Source: Deinococcus cellulosilyticus NBRC 106333 = KACC 11606 (lineage in GTDB: Bacteria > Deinococcota > Deinococci > Deinococcales > Deinococcaceae). Taken from it: 64,000 bases of DNA. Within the stretch, counting starts at the first letter, position 1; every line of letters starts with the position of its first letter. A program made the translations under genes and the position numbers. Below, piece after piece: positions 1-7,456 of the stretch. The stretch is from positions 1 to 64,000 of the forward strand of contig NZ_BJXB01000027.1 of NCBI RefSeq assembly GCF_007990775.1, given 5' to 3'. The notes beneath the pieces are model-generated. The model was not told the origin of the DNA and searched no databases. It saw nothing but the letters and a program-made list of their open reading frames with translations.

Positions 1-187
1 ATTCACCTCGGACAACCGTACGGTGCCAGTGGTGATTGCGAACTACTCTGGAGCGTCGCAGTTTGAGTTGCCGTGGGCGAACATCATGGCGGCGTCTATT
101 CTGGTGACGGTGCCCCTGATCATCCTGGTGCTGATTTTCCAGAGAAACATCATCTCCGGTCTCACCTCCGGCGCTGTCAAAGGCTGA
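1..187 (+). CDS. Carbohydrate ABC transporter permease, MalG type (C-terminal fragment)
   Basis: The window opens inside this gene. The frame starting at base 2 gives about 61 residues ending at a TGA at 185-187. The visible part has a hydrophilic stretch ([12 protein letters not shown]), one long hydrophobic helix ([15 protein letters not shown]) and a short tail with [14 protein letters not shown]. This ending is characteristic of the MalG/UgpE branch of inner-membrane sugar importers (binding-protein-dependent transport permease family). The EAA loop that contacts the ATPase lies outside the window, so the substrate cannot be judged. A strong terminator follows directly, so this is the last gene of its operon. 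Confidence 0.85.
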   Translation, partial: FTSDNRTVPVVIANYSGASQFELPWANIMAASILVTVPLIILVLIFQRNIISGLTSGAVKG

Positions 188-208
188 ACGGAGCCCTCAA
201 GATTTCGA

Positions 209-232
209 AACCCACCGCAAGGTGGGTTTTTT
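209..232 (+). terminator. Rho-independent terminator of the sugar permease operon
   Basis: An 8-bp perfect stem (AACCCACC / GGTGGGTT) with a GCAA tetraloop is followed by a T run, 21 nt after the permease stop codon. Confidence 0.9.
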
Positions 233-236
233 CATC

Positions 237-764
237 TCAGAATTCAGGCTCCAGACACGGTTTCTGGAGGGCCTGATCTGCGAGCTTGCGGGCCAGCACA
301 TTCTGGTTGGCCTGTGGTTTGATGATTCCCACCACACAGGCCGATTTTGAGGTGATCTTGCTGACCACCAGATATGAGGTGATGAGGCTGCCATCTTCTG
401 GATTTTCACTGGCGTTGTAACGCAGAATCAGGGCCACAGGAAGGTTTTTTTGTACCCTCCATTCTGCTTTTGGTCCCAGAGAGGAAAACCCTGAAGACAC
501 TCTGGAGATCAGGTCCAGAGTGGAGAGGTGCCCATCCGGGTACTGCACCTGAACGTTGCTTCTCAGGTCCCCTTCGCTGACTTCCAGGCGGTATTTTCCC
601 ACCCCAGGGCAGCGTTGCCTTATGAACTCACCTGGCCCCGTGTGCTGCTCCAGTGTGATGCAATCCCGGGCATTCAGTGAGGTGTAAATGCTCTGTGTCC
701 TGAGAGACTGGGCTGTTGCATGTGGCACGAGCAGACCCAGCAGCACCACCAGAGAAAGTTTCAT
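237..764 (-). CDS. Secreted protein of unknown function
   Basis: This encodes 175 residues with a clear signal peptide (MKLSLVVLLGLLVPHATAQ, cleavage probably after ATA or TAQ). The mature part is soluble and beta-rich, with three cysteines (near residues 35, 53 and 142) plus one close to the C-terminus, compatible with two disulfides. I do not recognise a family. It is convergent with the sugar permease, and the 209-232 hairpin lies between the two stop codons. Export to the periplasm or cell surface is inferred from the signal peptide only. Confidence 0.6.
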   Translation of the reverse strand: MKLSLVVLLGLLVPHATAQSLRTQSIYTSLNARDCITLEQHTGPGEFIRQRCPGVGKYRLEVSEGDLRSNVQVQYPDGHLSTLDLISRVSSGFSSLGPKAEWRVQKNLPVALILRYNASENPEDGSLITSYLVVSKITSKSACVVGIIKPQANQNVLARKLADQALQKPCLEPEF

Positions 765-1071
765 GAAATCATTTTACTGCGAACGGATGGAGCTCTCTGT
801 GCTCAAAGGAGCAGGATGAAATGTTTTCTGTCAAACTGAACTGTGCTGTGTCATCATTGATCCACACAAAAAGAACTGCACGTGGCCTGGATGTCCTGAC
901 CGTATCTCATGCTTTGCTCGGCCAAAAGCACTGCAGTGGTTTTGGCGAACATCAATAAAATCTGCAGCTGCCAAAACAATTTCAGAACTGAAAATAGACA
1001 TCTTCGACCGAAATAGACAGTCGACCTTGAATTGTGCGATTTCACACTTTAAGATGTTGAGCGGTTAAAAT
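765..1071. repeat. Divergent intergenic region with a short direct repeat (992-1026)
   Basis: No convincing gene lies in these roughly 300 bases. Just before the next gene there is an imperfect direct repeat: AAATAGACA then TCTTCGACC at 992-1009, and AAATAGACA then GTCGACC at 1011-1026. It sits where upstream operator half-sites for the gene at 1072 would be expected. A 63-codon minus-strand reading frame at 854-1045 has no ribosome-binding site and was not accepted. Confidence 0.4.
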
Positions 1072-2310
1072 ATGAAAAAATCTCTTGCTTTTGCTCTGCT
1101 TCTCCTCTCCACCAGTCAGGCCCAGAACATCCGTCAACTTGGAATGGGTGGTGTCTTGCTCCCCGAGCAGGATGTGGCATATCACAATCCTGCCTTTTAT
1201 GGATTTGAGCGATATGATGTGGACACCAGTTACGCTTTTCCCCTGGGAGCCCTGCAAGCTTACCGCATGAGCCAGCAGTCGAACAGTGGCACCACCGATC
1301 TGCTGATGTTCGACAAGGTGTTCCATCCGCTGGAGTGGAGCTTTGCTGTTGGCCATGAGAATGTGATTCCAAACGATGGCTCAGCCAACGCTCGATTCTT
1401 CACCTGGGCAGATGGATGGAATGCCTCCCAGCACAACCACACCCTGATCCCTTTCGATCTGGCTTTCTCTGTGGCCCCCTCATGGTATCTGGACGTCACC
1501 CCCAGCATTCGGGCTTACGTGGGAGATTTGAAGTTCAGTGACAATTACCGTGAAGTTCCAGAAGGTGGCAAGCTGAAACCCAATCAGGTGTACACCGGTG
1601 CTTTTGAAGGGGGATACCGCTCCTCCATCGATGCTGGGGTGTCCTACCTGCCCGTGCTGTCCGAGGAACAGGACATGAAACTGTATGGTGGGGTGCGCAA
1701 CCGCTTCAGCCTTGGATTGTTGAGGGTGCAGGGCAGTGTGCAGGACAGAACCGTCACAGACATCAATGGGGACCGGGTGGATGCCCTCAGCAGCAGCAAA
1801 GCCGAACTTTTCGCCAATGTCGATCCCTACCGTCCAGGCTTCGGGGTGCACCTGGATGCGGGTCTGATGGCCAACATGAAAGATTTCACCTTCGGGGTGG
1901 GGGTGCGCAACCTGCTGCAATACGAAGCCTGGCAGGGAAGCCGCAGTGTCACCGAAGGGAACAAAACCACCACCTCACATGCCACCTTTGTGGAACCCAT
2001 TTTTGCTCCAGAAGTCCTGCTGAATGCTGCTTATGAGCTGCCCTCGGGGGACAGCAAGTGGATTCTGGGTGCGGACACGGCCTTTGGGGTGAATCAGGAC
2101 CTGGCCCTGCATGTCGGTGCTGAATACCAGAACGGAAGCATGCAATACCGTGCCGGTGTGGGATACGAGAAAGGCCTGCAAATCGGTGTGGGTCTTGGAG
2201 CAGACCTGGGAGACCACTTCAAGGTGGACCTTGCCCTCACCGGACACCAGGCGGTGATCACCCGTCAATTTGTGGTGGGTGTGGCTGTAGGAGCGAAAAT
2301 CAAGTTCTGA
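1072..2310 (+). CDS. TraF-like envelope protein, probable outer-membrane beta barrel
   Basis: This encodes 412 residues. A signal peptide (MKKSLAFALLLLSTSQA) is followed by QNIRQLGMGGVLLPEQDVAY and HNPAFYGF. That opening, a conserved LGMGG then an NPA motif, is typical of the 'F plasmid transfer operon TraF' domain family and of PorV/OmpP1-like barrels. The rest alternates polar and hydrophobic residues with many glycines and aromatic ends (for example FGVGVRNLLQYE, YRAGVGYEKGLQIGVGLGADLGDHFKVDLALTGH), as expected for transmembrane beta strands. No conjugation genes are nearby, so the TraF name reflects domain similarity only; a structural or transport role in the outer membrane is inferred. 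A strong terminator follows. Confidence 0.65.
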   Translation: MKKSLAFALLLLSTSQAQNIRQLGMGGVLLPEQDVAYHNPAFYGFERYDVDTSYAFPLGALQAYRMSQQSNSGTTDLLMFDKVFHPLEWSFAVGHENVIPNDGSANARFFTWADGWNASQHNHTLIPFDLAFSVAPSWYLDVTPSIRAYVGDLKFSDNYREVPEGGKLKPNQVYTGAFEGGYRSSIDAGVSYLPVLSEEQDMKLYGGVRNRFSLGLLRVQGSVQDRTVTDINGDRVDALSSSKAELFANVDPYRPGFGVHLDAGLMANMKDFTFGVGVRNLLQYEAWQGSRSVTEGNKTTTSHATFVEPIFAPEVLLNAAYELPSGDSKWILGADTAFGVNQDLALHVGAEYQNGSMQYRAGVGYEKGLQIGVGLGADLGDHFKVDLALTGHQAVITRQFVVGVAVGAKIKF

Positions 2311-2330
2311 GGGTCAGATGCTCAAGTTTG

Positions 2331-2363
2331 AAAGGAGTGGGGGATGAACCCCACTCCTTTTTG
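2331..2363 (+). terminator. Rho-independent terminator after the TraF-like gene
   Basis: A 12-bp perfect stem (AAAGGAGTGGGG at 2331-2342 with CCCCACTCCTTT at 2349-2360) and a 6-nt loop, followed by TTG. Confidence 0.88.
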
Positions 2364-2431
2364 TCCCAAAGCACATGCCCATGGAACGCTGCATGTCTTA
2401 AAATCAAAATGTTCTGGAGGAAGAAGCAAAC

Positions 2432-2740
2432 ATGATCAGGCGAAACATCCAGTGGTGGAATCCCCTGAGACCGTCTTACATCCCTGCCATTCTGCTGGCC
2501 CTTTCCTGGCCGCTTTTGTGGGCCTGGATTTTGCTGGACTGGCTGGTGTTCAATCCCTTCAGATTGTTTGACAACCCCAGAGACAACACCTACAACGTGT
2601 TGCTGGATGTTTTTCTGGTGGTCAGCTGGATTTCTCCTTTGCTGGCCTTATGGACGTACCGCACCAGGGGATGGCACTGGAGTGCAGCCCTCTTCCTGCT
2701 GGCTTTCGGTCTGTTTCTGATTGCTTCTTTCCTGCTGTGA
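2432..2740 (+). CDS. Small membrane protein, three predicted helices
   Basis: This encodes 102 residues preceded by a good ribosome-binding site (GGAGGAAG about 10 nt before the ATG). Hydrophobic helices are near residues 15-37, 55-72 and 80-100. An aromatic N-terminal segment (MIRRNIQWWNPLRP) is probably cytoplasmic. No family is recognised. The gene stands alone between two terminators. An overlapping frame at 2344-2571 begins inside the previous terminator hairpin and was discarded. Confidence 0.6.
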   Translation: MIRRNIQWWNPLRPSYIPAILLALSWPLLWAWILLDWLVFNPFRLFDNPRDNTYNVLLDVFLVVSWISPLLALWTYRTRGWHWSAALFLLAFGLFLIASFLL

Positions 2741-2750
2741 TGCTGCAAAA

Positions 2751-2771
2751 AGCCCCGGTTTGTCCGGGGCT
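2751..2771 (+). terminator. GC-rich hairpin after the small membrane protein gene
   Basis: AGCCCCGG (2751-2758) pairs with CCGGGGCT (2764-2771) just after the stop codon. The T tract is poor, so it may act weakly or serve both convergent genes. Confidence 0.6.
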
Positions 2772-2773
2772 CT

Positions 2774-2812
2774 GGCTGATGGCTGATGGCAGATGGCTGA
2801 ACGCTGACGGCT
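2774..2812 (-). repeat. GCTGAYG heptamer repeat abutting the lipA stop codon
   Basis: About five 7-bp units of the form GGCTGAT / GGCTGAA / CGCTGAC run up to the lipA stop (TTA at 2814-2816, minus strand). On the lipA sense strand the stop is followed at once by repeated TCAGC units. The same arrangement recurs after many genes in this window. Confidence 0.75.
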
Positions 2813-2813
2813 T

Positions 2814-3788
2814 TTAAATCAGGTTTGGGGTTTCTTTCAGGTGGGCGAGGTGCTCGGGGATGTCCTGGGTGGGGCCATCATTCATGAACACCTGCTCGGC
2901 CTTGTAACTGCTGCGCACCAGAGGACCGGACACCACTTCCAGGAAACCGAGTTCCATGCCGATCTTCTGCACCTCATCAAACTCCTGGGGGGTCCAGTAT
3001 TTCTCAACAGGCAGGTGGTGGCGGGTGGGGCGCAGGTACTGTCCGAAGGTGATGATGTCCACTCCGGCGTCACGGCAGTCTTTCATGGCCTGCACGACTT
3101 CTTCGAGGGTTTCACCGAGGCCCAGCATGATGCTGGTCTTGGTGTACACATCAGGACGGTACTGTTTGGCGTGGGCCAGCACTTTCAGGGTCTGACGGTA
3201 ACTGGCGCGGATGTCCCGGACCGGGTGAGTCAGGCGTTCCACGGTTTCCATGTTCTGGGCGTACACGTGCACGCCAGAATCCAGAATCATCTCGACGCAT
3301 TTCAGGTTGCCCTGAAAGTCCGGAGTCAGGGTTTCCACCTTGGTCTGGGGATTCATCTTGATGATCTGCTCGACGGTGCGGGCAAAGTGGTAAGCGCCCC
3401 CATCAGGCAGATCGTCCCGGTCCACGCTGGTCAGCACCACGTATTTGAGGCTCATCAGCTTGACGGACTCTGCGACATTGTAAGGCTCCATCACATCCAG
3501 CTTGCCCTGCGGGTTGCCGGTGTCCACGGCGCAGAAACGGCAGGCGCGGGTGCAGATGTGACCCATCAGCATGAAGGTTGCGGTGCCTCTGGACCAGCAT
3601 TCCCCGATGTTGGGGCACATGGCTTCCTCGCACACCGTGTGCAGCTTGTGGTCCTTCACAATGCCCTTGGTGTGCTGGTAGATGTCCCCACTGGGCATGC
3701 GGACCTTCAGCCATTCGGGTTTCTTCTCTCTGACGGGTTCGGCATTCTTGCGATAAATGCCGTTCTTGATGTACCGGGGTTCGCTCAT
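2814..3788 (-). CDS. lipA: Lipoyl synthase
   Basis: This radical SAM enzyme inserts two sulfur atoms into protein-bound octanoyl groups to make the lipoyl cofactor of the 2-oxoacid dehydrogenases and the glycine cleavage system. It has 324 residues, a normal length. The auxiliary cluster cysteines are in the [12 protein letters not shown] segment (C53, C58, C64) and the radical SAM cluster is CTRACRFC (C79, C83, C86). The C-terminal [12 protein letters not shown] carries the conserved RSSY serine that ligates the auxiliary cluster. It lies 12 nt downstream of lipB on the same strand, so the two form one operon. Confidence 0.97.
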   Translation of the reverse strand: MSEPRYIKNGIYRKNAEPVREKKPEWLKVRMPSGDIYQHTKGIVKDHKLHTVCEEAMCPNIGECWSRGTATFMLMGHICTRACRFCAVDTGNPQGKLDVMEPYNVAESVKLMSLKYVVLTSVDRDDLPDGGAYHFARTVEQIIKMNPQTKVETLTPDFQGNLKCVEMILDSGVHVYAQNMETVERLTHPVRDIRASYRQTLKVLAHAKQYRPDVYTKTSIMLGLGETLEEVVQAMKDCRDAGVDIITFGQYLRPTRHHLPVEKYWTPQEFDEVQKIGMELGFLEVVSGPLVRSSYKAEQVFMNDGPTQDIPEHLAHLKETPNLI

Positions 3789-3800
3789 AATCCCTCTTTT

Positions 3801-4466
3801 TTACAATTCAGGAAACGAGAAATCGTACTCCTGAAAGGTCTGCCGGAAGTCTTCTGCGACAAAGTTCTTGACTTCCTGCATATTGATTTCACGCCCGAGC
3901 AGTTTCTGCAGGCTGGTGACGCCCCTGTCCTGAATGCCACACGGAATGATGTAGGAGAAGTGGTCCAGGTTCGTGCTGACATTCAGGGCGAAACCATGGA
4001 ACGCGACATGCTTCTGGATGGCCACGCCAATGGCGGCAACTTTCTCATCGCCGACCCATACGCCAGCGTACCCCGGAGAGCCACTCGCTTCAAGCCCGTA
4101 CCGTGCGAGTGTCTTGATGAGTGCCCCCTCCAGCAGCCTCAGGAAATCCCTGACCCTGCGGCCCACCGGGAAGATGGGGTAGCCCACCAGCTGTCCGGGT
4201 CCGTGGTACGTCACGTCTCCGCCCCGTTCAATGGCATGCACAGAGATGCCCTGTCCTGCCAGAAATTCACGGGGCACAATGATGTTCTCGCCCTCTTTGG
4301 CCTTGCGCCCCAGGGTCAGCACAGCGGGATGCTCGACCAGCAGCAGCGTGGGCTCCATCTCCCTTGCTGCCACCTTGCCATGCACCTCGTGCTGGACGTC
4401 TAAGGCTTTCAAATACTCGAGCGTTCCCAGGTCGGTCACGCGAAATGTTTCACTCACGTTAAGCAT
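3801..4466 (-). CDS. lipB: Lipoate-protein ligase B (octanoyltransferase)
   Basis: This enzyme transfers octanoate from acyl carrier protein to target apoproteins, the step before LipA. Family signatures present are RGGDVTYHGPGQLVGYP, the lysine motif GDEKVAAIG and the catalytic cysteine in IIPCGIQDRGVTS. From the ATG at 4466 it has 221 residues. A longer open frame reaches 4625, but that extension only translates the GCAGAAG repeat. A TAGAAT box (rc of 4465-4470) lies exactly 7 nt before a GTG at 4457, which suggests a leaderless transcript starting at that GTG (218 residues). The true start may therefore be 4457. Confidence 0.95.
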   Translation of the reverse strand: MLNVSETFRVTDLGTLEYLKALDVQHEVHGKVAAREMEPTLLLVEHPAVLTLGRKAKEGENIIVPREFLAGQGISVHAIERGGDVTYHGPGQLVGYPIFPVGRRVRDFLRLLEGALIKTLARYGLEASGSPGYAGVWVGDEKVAAIGVAIQKHVAFHGFALNVSTNLDHFSYIIPCGIQDRGVTSLQKLLGREINMQEVKNFVAEDFRQTFQEYDFSFPEL

Positions 4467-4513
4467 TCTAATGGTTTTGGGGAGGGGACAGTGGGAGGCA
4501 ATGAGCAATTCAT

Positions 4514-4601
4514 GCAGAAAGCAGAAAGCAGAAGGCAAAAGGCAAAAAGTGCTTAAGCTTGAGCATCCTGTGCTTTCTGCCTTGGCCTTCAGCCTTCTGC
4601 C
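4514..4601. repeat. Palindromic GCAGAAG/GCAAAAG heptamer element, copy 1
   Basis: The left arm is repeated GCAGAAA / GCAGAAG / GCAAAAG with a 7-bp period. A centre with a TTAAGCTT core follows. The right arm (CTTTCTGCCTTGGCCTTCAG and CCTTCTGCC) is close to the reverse complement of the left. It can fold into one long hairpin. Similar copies are at 5670-5750 and 42969-43084. Confidence 0.75.
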
Positions 4602-4654
4602 AGACCGCCACATATCCGACAGCATCTCATCCTGGAATATGATGGGTTTAAGTT

Positions 4655-5005
4655 ATGGACAAAGAAAAACTGTACATGATCGGCGGATTTCTGCTTTTTG
4701 GAATTTCTGGATACCAGGCCTGGGCGTTTCATGGTGGGGTGGTGCACTGGCTGGGTGGGTTGCAGTTTGTCGGGTCCGTGGTTTACCTGGCCTGGTACCT
4801 GTCGAAAAGCCTGAGCCTGCAGCAGATGATGCCCGCTCTTTGGGTGCTGTGGGCGGTGGGTCTGGTGGCCTGGATGCTGGATTTCTCCAGAGGCAATCCT
4901 GCATTCATTTTTGCCCTGCTTTTGTGGGGACTTGCCTTGCAGGACGATCAGAGAAAATCCCGTACCAGTGGGCGGGTTAAACATAAGGAGATTTCCCGGT
5001 CTTGA
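4655..5005 (+). CDS. Small membrane protein, four predicted helices
   Basis: This encodes 116 residues with hydrophobic stretches near residues 8-24, 29-48, 60-77 and 83-95, followed by a charged C-terminal tail (QDDQRKSRTSGRVKHKEISRS) that is probably cytoplasmic. A TATGAT box lies 11 nt before the ATG and there is no clear Shine-Dalgarno site, so the leader is very short. The family is not recognised. It ends only 66 nt before ddrB, but the ddrB promoter is visible between them, so the two are probably transcribed separately. Confidence 0.6.
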   Translation: MDKEKLYMIGGFLLFGISGYQAWAFHGGVVHWLGGLQFVGSVVYLAWYLSKSLSLQQMMPALWVLWAVGLVAWMLDFSRGNPAFIFALLLWGLALQDDQRKSRTSGRVKHKEISRS

Positions 5006-5030
5006 TTTAGGTAAAAACATAATATACAAT
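5002..5030 (+). promoter_or_regulatory. ddrB promoter with an RDRM-like palindrome between -35 and -10
   Basis: TTGATT (5002-5007) and TACAAT (5025-5030) form a sigma-A promoter with a 17-bp spacer. Within it, 5006-5022 reads TTTAGGTAAAAACATAA. This is 17 bp long, with an intact right half (ACATAA) and a degenerate left half compared with the palindromic radiation/desiccation response motif of Deinococcus. That motif is the known DdrO operator, cleared when IrrE cleaves DdrO after damage. Placement inside the core promoter fits repression. Confidence 0.65.
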
Positions 5031-5070
5031 GGTGGGTATAGAAATCAGCTGTGCCTGAGAGGAGAAAACC

Positions 5071-5607
5071 ATGACAGCAGTGCCTAGAAACAAGACGCAG
5101 AATTATGCCACACCCTACCCCCAGGAGCATACTGAACCCATGATTGAACTGCACCTTACAGGCATTCTGGGAACCAAGATCACTGTCCACGTGAAAGACG
5201 AAGATGAAATGCTCCGCGTCATGCGCCAGTATGGCCGCCGGGGCTGGACCAGTGGTGAGATCCCCGCAGGCGGGCTGATTCTTCCCCTGTCCATGGCCGA
5301 CACCTTCGACTGGTCCCTGATCGGTGCACGCGAGTTCACCAATTCTGAGGGCGAGAAGAGCGTCTACCACAAAGGCCAAGTCTACAAGCGCCGTGAACTC
5401 GAAGAGGTGGACACCAAAAAGCTCAAGCTCCCCAGAATTGTGAAATACTCTCGCGGAGCCCGTCCCACCGACCCCGAGCACCTCAAAGAAGGCGAAGAGT
5501 CCGTGCGTTATGTCACCCTCATCACCTTCAGAGGCAATGGTCGTGCTCTGGAAGCCTTCCAGAACCCCGAAAAAGTTGCCGAACAGCAACAGAACCAGAA
5601 CCCGTAA
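5071..5607 (+). CDS. ddrB: DdrB, single-stranded DNA-binding and annealing protein
   Basis: DdrB is a Deinococcus-specific protein that binds ssDNA as a pentamer and anneals complementary strands during repair after irradiation or desiccation. Hallmarks here are GRRGWTSGEIPAGG, FDWSLIGAR, YKRRELEEVD, KLKLP and KYSRGA, in the family order. The product has 178 residues. The chosen ATG has a strong AGAGGAG site (5058-5064). The usual family N-terminus corresponds to the internal MIELHLTG at residue 24, so this homologue carries about 23 extra N-terminal residues. The tail after the core is short and glutamine/asparagine-rich (EQQQNQNP), without the acidic SSB-like tip seen in some relatives. Damage induction is inferred from the promoter palindrome. 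Confidence 0.93.
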   Translation: MTAVPRNKTQNYATPYPQEHTEPMIELHLTGILGTKITVHVKDEDEMLRVMRQYGRRGWTSGEIPAGGLILPLSMADTFDWSLIGAREFTNSEGEKSVYHKGQVYKRRELEEVDTKKLKLPRIVKYSRGARPTDPEHLKEGEESVRYVTLITFRGNGRALEAFQNPEKVAEQQQNQNP

Positions 5608-5634
5608 ATCGTCATTGCTTCCCCCAAGGATGCG

Positions 5635-5660
5635 CCCCCCAGCTGCAACTGGGGGGTTTT
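5635..5660 (+). terminator. Rho-independent terminator of ddrB
   Basis: CCCCCCAG (5635-5642) pairs with CTGGGGGG (5649-5656) and is followed by TTTTG. Confidence 0.9.
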
Positions 5661-5669
5661 GTTTTTGGA

Positions 5670-5768
5670 GCAGAAGACAAAAGGCAAAAGGCAAAAAGTG
5701 CTAAAGCTCAAGCGTTCCATGCCTTCTGCCTTGGCCGTCAGCCTTCTGCCATAAAGCTGACCGCTGCC
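5670..5768. repeat. Palindromic GCAGAAG/GCAAAAG heptamer element, copy 2
   Basis: Its arms and centre match copy 1 closely: GGCAAAAAGTGCTAAAGCT against GGCAAAAAGTGCTTAAGCTT, then the CCTTGGCC and CAGCCTTCTGCC right arm. A short GCTGACCGCTG stretch of the second repeat family follows at 5756-5766. It lies between the ddrB terminator and the exporter operon. Confidence 0.75.
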
Positions 5769-5844
5769 TACGCCAAAACCCCCATCCCACACAGAGCACG
5801 ACATGCTACCCTTCTTGGGTTTTCCCCAATCAACAAGGAGGCAC

Positions 5845-6636
5845 ATGACGGTTTTCTGGGAGATCATGGTCAGGGCGTATCAGCGGCAGATCACTTACCG
5901 GGCGGCGGCCATTGCGGGGCTCACCACCAATCTGTTTTTCGGGTTCATCAAGGCGGCGATGGTGGTGGCGTTCTACCAGAACACCTCCAGCCTGTCTGGG
6001 ATGGATGAGAAGGCTGCGGTGACTTACACGGTGGTCACGCAGGCCTTGCTGGGTTTCCTGAGCATTTTCGGCACGTTTGACCTGATGCGCACGATTTACC
6101 GGGGGGAGGTGGCCACGGACCTCCTGAAACCCATTTCCTTTTTTGGGCTGTGGATGGCCCGGGATTTCGGGCAATCGGTGGCGCAACTGGTGCTCAGGGG
6201 CAGTGTGATCCTGCTGGTTTACGGGCTTTTCATGGACATGGATTTTCCTTCAAGCCTGATGCAGTGGGTCTGCACGATTGTGTCTCTGCTGCTGGGGTGG
6301 ACGGTGTGGTTCACCGTGCGTTTTCTGGTGAACCTGACGGCTTTCTGGTCTCCTGATGCCAGAGGGATTGCCCGGCTCTGTTATGCGGTCACCATGTTCC
6401 TGTCCGGTCTGCTGATGCCCCTCAGGCTGTATCCGGAGTGGGTGCAGGAGTTCGCTGCCTGGACTCCCTTCCCGTACGTCCTGAACACACCGATGGAGGT
6501 GTACACCGGGGTGATTTCGGGAATGGACCTTCTTCCTGCTCTGGCCTTGCAGGTTTTATGGCTTGTGGTTCTGCTGCTCCTCACCCAGGTGATCTGGAAT
6601 CAGGCCAGCAGACGCCTGATGGTTCTGGGAGGCTGA
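5845..6636 (+). CDS. ABC-2 family export permease (COG4587 type)
   Basis: This encodes 263 residues from the ATG at 5845, which has an AAGGAGG site 4 nt upstream; an open frame back to 5803 lacks a site. There are six hydrophobic segments, with an amphipathic N-terminus (MTVFWEIMVRAYQRQITYRAA) typical of the uncharacterised COG4587/COG3694/COG4586 transporter. In that system two different ABC-2 permeases pair with one ATPase. It is first in the operon; the second permease starts one base after its stop codon. The substrate is unknown; homologous systems are annotated only as efflux or lipid-related exporters. Confidence 0.88.
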   Translation: MTVFWEIMVRAYQRQITYRAAAIAGLTTNLFFGFIKAAMVVAFYQNTSSLSGMDEKAAVTYTVVTQALLGFLSIFGTFDLMRTIYRGEVATDLLKPISFFGLWMARDFGQSVAQLVLRGSVILLVYGLFMDMDFPSSLMQWVCTIVSLLLGWTVWFTVRFLVNLTAFWSPDARGIARLCYAVTMFLSGLLMPLRLYPEWVQEFAAWTPFPYVLNTPMEVYTGVISGMDLLPALALQVLWLVVLLLLTQVIWNQASRRLMVLGG

Positions 6637-6637
6637 A

Positions 6638-7444
6638 ATGCACACCTTCTCTGTTTACCTGCGCCTGATTCATGGCCTGGTGCGCAGCCAGATGCAGTAC
6701 AGGGTGTCTTTCGTGATGGACCTGATCGCCACCACGTTCTACACGGTGGTGGAGTTTGCCTCTCTGGTGCTGATCCTCACCAGGATTCGCACGCTGGGAA
6801 GCTGGAGCATTCCCGAGATCACCCTGCTGTACGGTCTGGCAGAGTTGTCCTTTGCCCTGATGGATCTGGTTTTCGCAGGGTTTGATCCTGCCATTTTTGG
6901 AGCATTCATCCGGCAGGGGAGCCTGGACCAGCTCATGCTGCGCCCGGTGAGCCTCACTGCGCAGGTGATGGGTTCGGATTTTGGCCTGAGGCGTCTCGGG
7001 AAGTGCCTGATGGGTCTGGGCATCCTGCTTTATGGGGTGTGGGCTTCGGGAATCGACTGGACGCCCGAAAAAGCCCTCTTCCTGGTGCTGGTGCTGGTCG
7101 GGATGGTGTTGTTCTTTGCGGGGCTTTTCATGATTGGCTCGACCATCACCTTCTGGACGGTGGATTCCGTGGAGGCCATGAACCTGCTGACCTACGGGGG
7201 CCGCGCCATGATCCAGTACCCGATGAGCATTTATCAGGACTGGCTGCGCAGGATCTTCACTTTTGTGGTTCCGGCCATCTTCCTGAATTACTACCCGGTG
7301 CTGTACCTGCTGAACAAACCAGATCCATTCGGCATGCCCACCTGGATTCACTGGCTCTCGCCTGTGGTGGGTTCAGGCACTTTTCTGCTGGCGGTGCTGT
7401 TCTGGCGTTACGGCATCCGGCACTACCAGAGCACAGGCACCTGA
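6638..7444 (+). CDS. ABC-2 family export permease (COG3694 type)
   Basis: This encodes 268 residues and is the second permease of the trio. The N-terminal MHTFSVYLRLIHGLVRSQMQYRVSFVMDLIA is the paired-permease signature. About six helices follow, with a conserved FWTVDSVEAMNLLTYGGRAMIQYP region and NYYPVLYLL before the last loop. It probably forms a heterodimeric membrane channel with the upstream permease. Translation is likely coupled, since only one base separates the genes. Twelve bases separate it from the ATPase gene. Confidence 0.88.
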   Translation: MHTFSVYLRLIHGLVRSQMQYRVSFVMDLIATTFYTVVEFASLVLILTRIRTLGSWSIPEITLLYGLAELSFALMDLVFAGFDPAIFGAFIRQGSLDQLMLRPVSLTAQVMGSDFGLRRLGKCLMGLGILLYGVWASGIDWTPEKALFLVLVLVGMVLFFAGLFMIGSTITFWTVDSVEAMNLLTYGGRAMIQYPMSIYQDWLRRIFTFVVPAIFLNYYPVLYLLNKPDPFGMPTWIHWLSPVVGSGTFLLAVLFWRYGIRHYQSTGT

Positions 7445-7456
7445 AGGGAGCGAACC

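Noticed and set aside
854..1045. 63-codon minus-strand frame in the intergenic region
   Set aside because: It has no ribosome-binding site, no leaderless -10 box and no domain, and its composition is not gene-like.
1072..2310. Conjugation (tra) system suggested by TraF-like similarity
   Set aside because: No other transfer, relaxase or pilus gene is present; the similarity is to a barrel-like domain only.
4467..4625. N-terminal extension of lipB
   Set aside because: It translates the GCAGAAG repeat (FCLLPSAFCF) and does not match LipB family N-termini.
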